DNA of 64,000 nt, from assembly GCF_012767755.2 (NCBI RefSeq), contig NZ_AP023189.1, positions 4,218,001-4,282,000 of the forward strand, in the 5' to 3' direction. The notes below the pieces were generated by a model that did not search any database, had not been told where the DNA came from, and was given only the letters and a program-made list of their open reading frames with translations. Positions 57,092 to 64,000 of the stretch are shown piece by piece. The stretch comes from Pseudomonas tohonis. Its GTDB lineage: Bacteria > Pseudomonadota > Gammaproteobacteria > Pseudomonadales > Pseudomonadaceae. The stretch's first letter is position 1; each line of letters opens with the position of its first letter. The position numbers were made by a program, and so were the translations under genes.

Positions 57092-59488
57092 ATGTCTAAC
57101 CACCACAAGATCAAATCCCAAGAAGAACTGGCCGCGCTGTTCCGCACCGACATCACCACCGGCGTCGGCAAGAGCGTCAAGCACGAGAGCGCGCCCAAGC
57201 ACGTCACAGGCGAAGCCGTGTACGTCGACGACCGCCTGGAGTTCCCCAACCAGCTGCACGTCTACGCCCGCATGAGCGACCGCGCCCATGCCCGCATCCT
57301 GCGCATCGATACCACCCCCTGCTACGCCTTCCCGGGCGTGGCCATCGCCATAACCGCCGAGGACGTGCCCGGCCAGCTGGACATCGGCCCGGTCGTGGCC
57401 GGCGACCCGCTGCTGGCGGACGGCAAGGTCGAATACGTCGGCCAGGTCGTCCTCGCGGTCGGCGCCGACAGCCTGGAGACCGCCCGCAAGGCCGCCATGG
57501 CGGCGATCATCGAGTACGAGGACCTGGAGCCGGTGCTCGACGTGGTCGATGCGCTGCGCAAGAAACACTTCGTCCTCGACAGCCACCAGCACAAGCGCGG
57601 GGACTCGGCCAGCGCCCTGGCGCGCTCGAAGAACCGCCTGCAGGGCAACCTGCACATCGGCGGCCAGGAGCACTTCTACCTGGAAACCCAGATCTCCTCG
57701 GTGATGCCCACCGAGGATGGCGGCATGATCGTCTACACCTCCACGCAGAACGCCACCGAGGTGCAGAAGCTGGTCGCCGAGGTGCTGGGCGTGCACATGC
57801 ACAAGATCGTCATCGACATGCGCCGCATGGGTGGCGGCTTCGGTGGCAAGGAAACCCAGGCCGCAGGCCCCGCCTGCCTCTGCGCGGTGATCGCGCACCT
57901 CACCGGCCGGCCGACCAAGATGCGCCTGCCGCGCATGGAAGACATGACCATCACCGGCAAGCGCCACCCGTTCTACGCCGAGTACGACATCGGCTTCGAC
58001 GACAACGGCCTGCTCACCGGCATCGAACTGGAGCTGGCGGGCAACTGCGGCTATTCGCCGGACCTCTCCGGCTCCATCGTCGACCGCGCGATGTTCCACT
58101 CGGACAACGCCTACTTCCTCGAACACGCCACCATCAACGGCCACCGCTGCAAGACCAACACCGCCTCGAACACCGCCTACCGCGGCTTCGGCGGACCGCA
58201 GGGCATGGTGGTGATCGAGGAGATCATGGACGTCATCGCGCGCCACCTGGGCAAGGACCCGCTGGAGGTGCGCAAGACCAACTACTACGGCAAGGACGAG
58301 CGCAACGTCACCCACTACTACCAGCCCGTCGAGCACAACATCCTCGACGAGATGACCGCCGAGCTGGAGGCCAGCAGCGAATACGCCAGGCGCCGTGAAG
58401 AAATCCGCGCCTTCAACGCCAGGAGCCCGGTGCTGAAGAAGGGCCTGGCGCTGACCCCGGTCAAGTTCGGCATCAGCTTCACCGCCACCTTCCTCAACCA
58501 GGCCGGCGCGCTGGTGCACATTTATACCGACGGTTCGATCCACCTGAACCACGGCGGCACCGAGATGGGCCAGGGCCTGAACACCAAGGTCGCCCAGGTG
58601 GTGGCCGAGGTCTTCCAGGTGGACATCGGCCGTATCCAGATCACCGCGACCAACACCGACAAGGTGCCCAACACCTCGCCGACCGCTGCCTCCAGCGGCA
58701 CCGACCTGAACGGCAAGGCCGCCCAGAACGCCGCCGAGACCATCAAGAAGCGCCTGGTGGACTTCCTCGCCAACCACTTCAAGGTGACCGACGAGGACAT
58801 CGAGTTCCGCAACGAGCAGGTGCGCGTGCGCGATCACTTCCTCTCCTTCGAGGAGATGATCCAGCTCGCCTACTTCAACCAGATCTCGCTCTCCAGCACC
58901 GGTTTCTACCGCACGCCGAAGATCTTCTACGACCGCGAGAAGGCCGCCGGCCGCCCCTTCTACTACTTCGCCTACGGCGCCGCCTGTGCGGAAGTGCTGG
59001 TGGACACCCTGACCGGCGAATACAAGATGCTGCGCACCGACATCCTGCATGACGTCGGCGCCTCGCTGAACCCGGCCATCGACATCGGCCAGGTGGAGGG
59101 TGCGTTCGTCCAGGGCATGGGCTGGCTGACCATGGAGGAGCTGGTGTGGAACGCCAAGGGCAAGCTGATGACCAGCGGCCCGGCGAGCTACAAGATCCCC
59201 GCCATCGCCGACATGCCGCTGGACCTGCGGGTCAAGCTGGTGGAGAACCGCAAGAACCCCGAGCAGACCGTGTTCCACTCCAAGGCCGTGGGCGAACCGC
59301 CGTTCATGCTCGGCATCGCCGTGTGGTGTGCGCTCAAGGACGCCGTGGCCAGCCTGGCGGACTACAAGGCGCAACCGAACATCGATGCACCGGCCACTCC
59401 GGAGCGCGTGCTCTGGGGCGTGGAACAGATGAAGAAGCTGCAGCAGGCGGCCAACAAGCCCGCTGCCAGCCAGGTGGAGCCCGCCTGA
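57092..59488 (+). CDS. xdhB: Xanthine dehydrogenase molybdopterin subunit XdhB
   Basis: A 798-residue catalytic subunit, oxidising hypoxanthine and xanthine to urate. Molybdopterin contacts include 'RMGGGFGGKETQ' (~245-256) and 'TAYRGFGGPQGM' and 'HGGTEMGQGLNTKVAQV'; the catalytic Glu is in 'KAVGEPPFMLG' (~733). The ATG at 57092 has GGAGG ahead. The 131-bp spacer after xdhA remains open in this frame back to a GTG that overlaps the xdhA stop; a basic 45-residue extension would result and is considered unlikely. Confidence 0.95.
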   Translation: MSNHHKIKSQEELAALFRTDITTGVGKSVKHESAPKHVTGEAVYVDDRLEFPNQLHVYARMSDRAHARILRIDTTPCYAFPGVAIAITAEDVPGQLDIGPVVAGDPLLADGKVEYVGQVVLAVGADSLETARKAAMAAIIEYEDLEPVLDVVDALRKKHFVLDSHQHKRGDSASALARSKNRLQGNLHIGGQEHFYLETQISSVMPTEDGGMIVYTSTQNATEVQKLVAEVLGVHMHKIVIDMRRMGGGFGGKETQAAGPACLCAVIAHLTGRPTKMRLPRMEDMTITGKRHPFYAEYDIGFDDNGLLTGIELELAGNCGYSPDLSGSIVDRAMFHSDNAYFLEHATINGHRCKTNTASNTAYRGFGGPQGMVVIEEIMDVIARHLGKDPLEVRKTNYYGKDERNVTHYYQPVEHNILDEMTAELEASSEYARRREEIRAFNARSPVLKKGLALTPVKFGISFTATFLNQAGALVHIYTDGSIHLNHGGTEMGQGLNTKVAQVVAEVFQVDIGRIQITATNTDKVPNTSPTAASSGTDLNGKAAQNAAETIKKRLVDFLANHFKVTDEDIEFRNEQVRVRDHFLSFEEMIQLAYFNQISLSSTGFYRTPKIFYDREKAAGRPFYYFAYGAACAEVLVDTLTGEYKMLRTDILHDVGASLNPAIDIGQVEGAFVQGMGWLTMEELVWNAKGKLMTSGPASYKIPAIADMPLDLRVKLVENRKNPEQTVFHSKAVGEPPFMLGIAVWCALKDAVASLADYKAQPNIDAPATPERVLWGVEQMKKLQQAANKPAASQVEPA

Positions 59489-59507
59489 CGGCGGGCCGGG
59501 AGCCGAG

Positions 59508-59657
59508 ATGAACAGCCAACCCGCCTTCAGTCGCGAAAACCCGGAACAGCAGGCCGCACCGGCCCAGCCGACCGACGCCTTGCGCCGTCCGGAGCAGGAT
59601 GTCTGGCGCCTCTCGCGCTCCGCCAAGCCCCTGCGTACCTGGAGGTTGAGCAAATGA
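59508..59657 (+). CDS. Small 49-residue ORF between xdhB and xdhC
   Basis: ATG at 59508 with GGGAG 6 bp ahead opens a 49-codon frame whose TGA overlaps the xdhC start (AAATGAGT). The product MNSQPAFSRENPEQQAAPAQP... is Pro/Gln/Ala-rich at first and basic at the end ('RLSRSAKPLRTWRLSK'), probably unfolded. A hairpin GCCCGCC-TGAC-GGCGGGC straddles the xdhB stop just before it. It may encode a small partner or serve to couple xdhC translation. Function unknown. Confidence 0.5.
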   Translation: MNSQPAFSRENPEQQAAPAQPTDALRRPEQDVWRLSRSAKPLRTWRLSK

Positions 59658-60502
59658 GTTGGATCAGCGCCCTGGCCGAACTCCAGCAACGCGGGGACGC
59701 CTGCGTGCTGGTGACCATCATCGAAGAGCGCGGGTCCACCCCGCGCAATTCCGGCTCGAAGATGGTGGTCAGCGATGACCGCATCTACGAGACCATCGGT
59801 GGCGGCCACCTGGAATTCAAGGCGATGGAGATCGCCCGCGAAATGCTGCGGACCCGCTCCCAGGACACCCGCCTGGAGCGCTTCAGCCTGGGCGCCAGCC
59901 TCGGCCAGTGCTGCGGCGGTGCCACGGTGCTGCTGTTCGAGCCCATGGGCCAGCCCCAGGCGCATATCGCCCTGTTCGGCGCGGGCCACGTGGGCCGTGC
60001 CCTGGCTCCGCTGCTCGCCAGCCTGCCGTGCAAGGTGCGCTGGATCGATTCACGGGAGAACGAGTTCCCGGCGTCCATTCCCGCCGGCGTCGAGAAGGTG
60101 ATCAACGACGAGGTGGTCGATGAGGTCGAGCGCATGCCCGCCGGCAGCTACTTCATCGTCATGACCCACAACCACCAGCTCGACCTGGAACTCACCGCCG
60201 CCATCCTCAAGCGCAACGACTTCGCCTACTACGGCCTGATCGGCTCGAAGACCAAGCGGGTGAAGTTCGAACACCGCCTGCGCGACCGCGGCTTCGCCCC
60301 GGAAACCGTGCAACGCATGCGCTGCCCCATGGGCATCGCCGAGGTGAAGGGCAAGCTGCCCGCGGAGATCGCCATCTCCATCGCCGGCGAGATCATCGCC
60401 ACCTACAACGCCACCTTCGGTCAGAAGGAGGAAGGCCAGGACGTGAAGAAAAGGGAAACAGTCGCCAAACTGGTGCCCTCTTCCCGCCGCGAACAGGCCT
60501 GA
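59654..60502 (+). CDS. xdhC: Xanthine dehydrogenase accessory protein XdhC
   Basis: A 282-residue chaperone that binds molybdenum cofactor, promotes its sulfuration and inserts it in XdhB. 'VLVTIIEERGSTPRNSGSKMVVSDDRIYETIGGGHLEFKAMEIA' is the XdhC N-terminal motif. The Rossmann domain begins 'HIALFGAGHVGRALAPLLASLPCKVRWIDSRE' (~107-140). The start overlaps the upstream small ORF by 4 bp. Confidence 0.93.
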   Translation: MSWISALAELQQRGDACVLVTIIEERGSTPRNSGSKMVVSDDRIYETIGGGHLEFKAMEIAREMLRTRSQDTRLERFSLGASLGQCCGGATVLLFEPMGQPQAHIALFGAGHVGRALAPLLASLPCKVRWIDSRENEFPASIPAGVEKVINDEVVDEVERMPAGSYFIVMTHNHQLDLELTAAILKRNDFAYYGLIGSKTKRVKFEHRLRDRGFAPETVQRMRCPMGIAEVKGKLPAEIAISIAGEIIATYNATFGQKEEGQDVKKRETVAKLVPSSRREQA

Positions 60503-60605
60503 CCCCTAGATTCATGCAGGAGGACACCGGGCCGCCTCGGCTCGGCGCTCGCCTGCGCGGAGCCCCGCCATGGGGCATCAAGATCACGAAAGAACGAGAT
60601 TCAAC

Positions 60606-61910
60606 ATGACCAGCCCTGTAAAAGCCTATCGCGCCGCCATCCTGCACAGCATCGCCGACCCCGCCGAGGTGGGCGTCGAGCAGTCCTACGAGTACTTCGA
60701 GGACGGCGTGCTGGTGATCGAGGACGGCAAGGTCGCCCGCGTCGGCCCTGCCGCCGACCTGCTGCCCGGCCTCAAGGGCGTGGAGGTGCGCGAATACCGC
60801 GACGCCCTGATCACCCCCGGCTTCATCGACACCCATATCCACTATCCGCAGACCGGCATGATCGCCTCCTACGGCGAACAGCTGCTGGACTGGCTGAACA
60901 CCTACACCTTCCCCACCGAGAAGGCCTTCGCCGACAAGGCACACGCAGCCGACGTGGCGGCCATCTTCCTCAAGGAACTGCTGCGCAGCGGCACCACCAC
61001 CGCGCTGGTGTTCGGCACCGTGCACAAGCAGTCGGTCGACGCCTTCTTCGAGGCCGCCGAAGCCCTGGACCTGCGCATGATCGCCGGCAAGGTGCTGATG
61101 GATCGCAACGCCCCCGACTACCTGACCGACACCCCGGAAAGCGGCTACGCCGACAGCCGGGAGCTGATCGAGCGCTGGCACGGCAAGGGCCGCCTGCACT
61201 ACGCGGTGACCCCGCGCTTCGCGCCGACCAGCACCCCGGAGCAACTGACCCTGGCCGGCCAGCTGTTCGGCGAGTTCCCGGGCCTGTACATGCACACCCA
61301 CCTGTCCGAGAACAAGGCGGAGATCGAATGGGTGAAGGCGCTGTTCCCGGAGCGCAAGGGCTATCTGGACGTGTACGACCACTACAAGCTGATCGGCCCG
61401 CGCGCGGTCTTCGCCCACGGCGTCCACGTCTGCGACGACGAGTGCAAGCGCCTGGCGGAAACCGGCTCGGCCGTGGCCTTCTGCCCCACCTCCAACCTCT
61501 TCCTGGGCAGCGGCCTGTTCGACCTGCAGAAACTGGAAGAGCACGGCGTGCGCGTGGGCCTGGGCACCGACGTCGGCGCCGGCACCAGCTTCTCCCAGCT
61601 GCAGTCGCTGAACGAGGCCTACAAGGTCATGCAGCTGCAGGGCAAGAAGCTCGACCCGTTCAAGTCCCTGTACCTGGCCACCCTGGGCGGCGCCCGCGCG
61701 CTGTACCTGGACGACAAGATCGGCAACTTCGCCAGCGGCAAGGACGCGGACTTCGTGGTCCTCGACTACCAGGCCACCCCGCTGATCGCCTACCGCATGC
61801 AGCAGGCCAGGACCATCGAGGAAAAGCTCTTCGCACTGACCATCCTCGGCGACGATCGCACCGTGAAGGAAACCTTCGCCGCCGGCCGCTCCGTGCACCG
61901 CCGCGACTGA
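60606..61910 (+). CDS. guaD: Guanine deaminase
   Basis: A 434-residue zinc amidohydrolase converting guanine to xanthine, the substrate of XdhAB. Metal ligands lie in 'FIDTHIHYPQTG' (~75-85), 'LYMHTHLSENKAEIEW' (~228-243), 'HGVHVCDDE' (~274) and 'LGTDVGAGTSFSQ' (~320-332). 'CPTSNLFLGSGLFDL' supports guanine deaminase over other amidohydrolases. It is last in the operon, 103 bp after xdhC, and no other promoter is evident. A strong terminator follows. Confidence 0.94.
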   Translation: MTSPVKAYRAAILHSIADPAEVGVEQSYEYFEDGVLVIEDGKVARVGPAADLLPGLKGVEVREYRDALITPGFIDTHIHYPQTGMIASYGEQLLDWLNTYTFPTEKAFADKAHAADVAAIFLKELLRSGTTTALVFGTVHKQSVDAFFEAAEALDLRMIAGKVLMDRNAPDYLTDTPESGYADSRELIERWHGKGRLHYAVTPRFAPTSTPEQLTLAGQLFGEFPGLYMHTHLSENKAEIEWVKALFPERKGYLDVYDHYKLIGPRAVFAHGVHVCDDECKRLAETGSAVAFCPTSNLFLGSGLFDLQKLEEHGVRVGLGTDVGAGTSFSQLQSLNEAYKVMQLQGKKLDPFKSLYLATLGGARALYLDDKIGNFASGKDADFVVLDYQATPLIAYRMQQARTIEEKLFALTILGDDRTVKETFAAGRSVHRRD

Positions 61911-61926
61911 TCCGACGCCGCACCCG

Positions 61927-61952
61927 AAAGCCCCGCCCATGCGGGGCTTTTT
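61927..61952 (+). terminator. Rho-independent terminator of the xdh-guaD operon
   Basis: AAAGCCCCGC and GCGGGGCTTT form a 10-bp stem with loop CCAT, then TT. It lies 16 bp after the guaD stop. Confidence 0.9.
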
Positions 61953-61973
61953 CATTTCCCCACGTGCGCGCCC

Positions 61974-62040
61974 TGTAGGGGCGAATTCATTCACCCAAAA
62001 GCGCCCCGGTGCTCCGTGGGTGCGAACCCATTCGCGATCC
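61974..62040. repeat. REP-like repeat pair after guaD
   Basis: TGTAGGGGCGAATTCATTC (61974-61992) is related to the REPs at 9998 and 10170. A second arm, GTGGGTGCGAACCCATTCGC (62017-62036), follows. This fills the gap between the two terminators. Confidence 0.6.
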
Positions 62041-62096
62041 CGCCCCCGGGGTTACACCCGACGACCCGCCTCACCCAAAACCACACACCCACAAAA

Positions 62097-62118
62097 AAGC
62101 CCCGCATTCGCGGGGCTT
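62097..62118 (-). terminator. Rho-independent terminator after the first GntR gene
   Basis: AAGCCCCGC and GCGGGGCTT with loop ATTC; on the minus strand the stem is followed by TTTTTT, so it mainly serves the leftward gene ending at 62135. Confidence 0.87.
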
Positions 62119-62134
62119 CTTCATCACACCCTGC

Positions 62135-62905
62135 TCAGGCGCTGCGCGAGGAAGCGCGGGTGCTTTTCTTCTTGCTCTGCAGCAGGTGCGAGAACACCGC
62201 GTGCAGGTCGTCGGAGGCGGTTTCGCCTTCGAGGTTGAGCTTGGCGTCGACGCTGTCCATGTGGCGCATCATCAGGTCGACGGCGACCTCGACGTTATGC
62301 GACTCGATGGCGTCGATGACCTTGTCGTGTTCCTCGTCCGAGCAATGGGTGCGGCTGTTGCTCTCGTACAGGGCGATGATCAGCGAGGTCTGCGAAATCA
62401 GGCTGCGCAGGAAGCCCAGCAGGGTGAAGTTACCAGCGGCCTCGGCCAGCTTCAGGTGGAACTCGCCGGACAGGCGGATGCCCATGCCGCGGTCACCACG
62501 AGCGAAGCACTCGCGCTCCTCGATGACCATCTGGCGCAGGCCGGCGATCTGTTCGGGAGTGGCGTTGACGCAAGCCAGTTCGGTGATGGCGCGCTCGATC
62601 ATGCGACGTGCGTAGAAGATCTGCCGCGCTTCCTCGGCCCCCGGGCTGGCCACGACGGCACCACGGTTGGGACGCAGCAGCACCACGCCCTCGTGGGCAA
62701 GGCGCGACAGAGCGCGGCGGATGATGGTGCGGCTGACACCGAAGATCTCGCCCAGGGCCTCTTCGCTCAACTTGGTGGCCGGGGCCAGGCGCTGTTCGAG
62801 GATGGCTTCGAAGATATGTGCGTAGACGACTTCATCCTGGGTGCCATTGCGCGTGCCTTTGGCTGCACGCGGCGGCTTCTTCAAACTGTGTTCAACGTCG
62901 TTCAT
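62135..62905 (-). CDS. GntR/FCD-family regulator
   Basis: A 256-residue regulator. The winged helix 'VYAHIFEAILEQRLAPATKLSEEALGEIFGVSRTIIRRALSRLAHEGVVLLRPNRGAVVASP' is followed by an FCD domain with metal-ligand-type residues ('FHLKLAEAAGNFTLLGFLRSLISQTSLIIALYES', 'CSDEEHDKVIDAIESHNVEVAVDLMMRHM'). The ribosome site is weak. It is convergent with the purine operon and is a candidate regulator of it. A GntR-style dyad ATTGTACACAAT lies 107 bp upstream. Confidence 0.9.
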   Translation of the reverse strand: MNDVEHSLKKPPRAAKGTRNGTQDEVVYAHIFEAILEQRLAPATKLSEEALGEIFGVSRTIIRRALSRLAHEGVVLLRPNRGAVVASPGAEEARQIFYARRMIERAITELACVNATPEQIAGLRQMVIEERECFARGDRGMGIRLSGEFHLKLAEAAGNFTLLGFLRSLISQTSLIIALYESNSRTHCSDEEHDKVIDAIESHNVEVAVDLMMRHMDSVDAKLNLEGETASDDLHAVFSHLLQSKKKSTRASSRSA

Positions 62906-63011
62906 GGGGGCCCACGTAGAAGGATTCGAAAGCGGGAATAGGGCTGACACTACGCTGAGTCGGCATCGTATTGCCAGCGTCCAGCGGGTAAAGCCTCGGA
63001 AAAATGTGCGC

Positions 63012-63023
63012 ATTGTACACAAT
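63012..63023. promoter_or_regulatory. GntR-type operator ATTGTACACAAT
   Basis: Arms ATTGT / ACAAT around AC, ~107 bp before the first GntR gene and ~40 bp past the stop of the second. A fit to VanR/FadR-type GntR sites; probably autoregulatory. Confidence 0.5.
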
Positions 63024-63064
63024 CCGACCGGACAAAGGCACTGCCACCCCGCCCAGACTCCCGC

Positions 63065-63763
63065 CTACAGGGCCCTCGAGCCCTCCGGCAGCTCCAGGCG
63101 CAACCCCATCCGGCGACCTTCTGCGACCAGGTGGTCACGCATCAGCGAGGAGGCCAGCAGGCTGTCGCGCCGACGGATGGCCTGCACCAGGGCCTCGTGC
63201 TCGCGCACCCGTTCCTGCAACTCGTCACCGCGCTGGCGCAGCAGTGCGTCGCTGCGGGCCAACGCAGCCCCCGCCTGCGTGACCAGGGACTGGAAGATGG
63301 GATTGGTAGTCAGCGAGCCCAGCAACTGATGGAAGCCTATATAGGCCTCGACGAAGGCATCCATGTCGTCGTCCTCCGCGGCATCGCGCAGGTCCATCAG
63401 GCGCAGGCGCAGGCGGTCGAGGTCGCTTGATGCGATGGATTGCGCCACCAGGCCGACGATGAAGGGCTCCAGGGCATAACGCAGCTGGATCACATCCTCG
63501 ATGCTGTGGTCGCGGGGCGCCGTGATGGCGAGTTCCGCTGCCTCGCGCCCCATCACCTGGACGCCCTTGCCGGGCAGCGAGCGGACCATGCCGAGGGTTT
63601 CCAGCACCGTCACCGCCTCGCGCAGGCAGGGCCGGCTGATGCCCAGTTGCTCGGCCAGTTCGCGCTGGCCCGGGAGCATCTCGCCGACGGCCCAGCGCCC
63701 CTGCTCGATGGACTCGCGCAGCGACTGGACGATGGACCCCACCAGGGTCGATGAGCTGTTCAC
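63065..63763 (-). CDS. GntR/FadR-family regulator, second copy
   Basis: A 232-residue regulator. 'VGSIVQSLRESIEQGRWAVGEMLPGQRELAEQLGISRPCLREAVTVLETLGMVRSLPGKGVQVM' is the winged helix; an FCD domain follows. Located 73 bp after the stop of the DctA-type carrier gene, on the same strand; a hairpin GCCGGGC / GCCCGGC lies between them. It may control that carrier or the neighbouring genes. Confidence 0.9.
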   Translation of the reverse strand: MNSSSTLVGSIVQSLRESIEQGRWAVGEMLPGQRELAEQLGISRPCLREAVTVLETLGMVRSLPGKGVQVMGREAAELAITAPRDHSIEDVIQLRYALEPFIVGLVAQSIASSDLDRLRLRLMDLRDAAEDDDMDAFVEAYIGFHQLLGSLTTNPIFQSLVTQAGAALARSDALLRQRGDELQERVREHEALVQAIRRRDSLLASSLMRDHLVAEGRRMGLRLELPEGSRAL

Positions 63764-63835
63764 TGTTCCTTCCTCCTTGTGAAGCCGGACCAGGCAGGCC
63801 GGGCCGCAGCATGATGCAGCCCGGCGACGCCCTTC

Positions 63836-64000
63836 TCAATCCGCCGTCGGCTTGGCGCCGAGGCGGTCCTTGAACGCAAAGCCCTGCTCGCCCGCCAGCA
63901 CGCTGCGGGCGCGGCCCAGGTCGATGTCCTTTTCCCAACGGGCGATGGCCACGGTGGCGATGCAGTTGCCGATCAGGTTGGTCAGCGCGCGGCCGATGCC
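63836..64000 (-). CDS. dctA: DctA-type C4-dicarboxylate carrier, C-terminal fragment
   Basis: Only the last 54 residues are present; the gene continues past the right edge. '[31 protein letters not shown]' fits the C-terminal helix and tail of DctA (sodium- or proton-linked dicarboxylate symporter), the motif R-A-L-T-N-L-x-G-N being characteristic of the family. It would take up succinate, fumarate or malate. The stop is TGA at 63836-63838. Confidence 0.8.
   Translation of the reverse strand, partial: GIGRALTNLIGNCIATVAIARWEKDIDLGRARSVLAGEQGFAFKDRLGAKPTAD

Noticed and set aside
55600..57100. Opposite-strand frames in the xdhA/xdhB region as genes
   Set aside because: They lie across two well-defined xanthine dehydrogenase genes and have neither start context nor known motifs.

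Overview
The window is high-GC Gram-negative DNA of Pseudomonas type. The gene order alkB2 / GntR regulator / smc / zipA / ligA and the block dnaX / ybaB / recR match what I remember of the P. aeruginosa alkB2 region; species is not determined. Apart from one IS110 element and a few clusters of short dispersed repeats it reads as ordinary chromosome: dense, mostly intact genes, no CRISPR array, no tRNA or rRNA seen, and one structural RNA (the 4.5S SRP RNA).

Layout. 1-6 kb: the start of a TetR regulator, a MASE2 protein with a degenerate GGDEF site, a chemoreceptor, a DUF3916-like protein, and an AraC regulator divergent from a MetA-type outer-membrane protein. 6-9.3 kb: an exported three-gene operon (cytochrome c5-like lipoprotein, FAD-linked sugar-lactone oxidase-like protein, DSD1/D-threonine-aldolase-like PLP protein). 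9.4-12.9 kb: GNAT, secreted endonuclease I, a LexA-box-controlled hypothetical, a DMT exporter, a DUF3820 protein. 13-17.3 kb: trifunctional putA preceded by four identical GGTTGCACCT sites. 17.4-19 kb: an IS110-family element beside REP-like repeats. 19-23 kb: ankyrin protein, ABM-domain protein with a coupled 50-residue membrane ORF, LysR divergent from a YnfM-type MFS. 22.6-30.4 kb: a hypothetical divergent from a multi-pass patatin-like phospholipase, a papain-like-fold candidate, and a hybrid kinase with three receivers.

30.5-38.5 kb: TetR/MFS pair, then an acyl-CoA cluster (thiolase, TetR, FabF-like synthase, PaaI-type thioesterase, acyl-CoA dehydrogenase, GlxA-type AraC regulator). 38.6-39.6 kb: rhodanese and GNAT, overlapping. 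39.6-53.2 kb: housekeeping (recR, ybaB, dnaX, 4.5S RNA, chemoreceptor, HU, ligA, zipA, smc). 53.2-55.3 kb: GntR regulator divergent from alkane hydroxylase alkB2, with two dyads between them. 55.4-62 kb: purine catabolism operon xdhA-xdhB-49-residue ORF-xdhC-guaD behind a promoter covered by a 39-bp dyad. 62-64 kb: two GntR/FCD regulators and the C-terminus of a DctA-type dicarboxylate carrier.

How the parts work together. guaD makes xanthine from guanine, XdhAB oxidises hypoxanthine/xanthine to urate, and XdhC inserts the sulfurated Mo cofactor. PutA takes proline to glutamate and probably represses its own gene. AlkB2 hydroxylates alkanes whose products feed the type of acyl-CoA chemistry encoded at 32-37 kb. 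The most unusual items are the exported cytochrome/oxidase/PLP operon, the phospholipase plus papain-like pair, the operator arrays, and three small ORFs (11142, 19955, 59508). No wholly new defence or mobile system was recognised.
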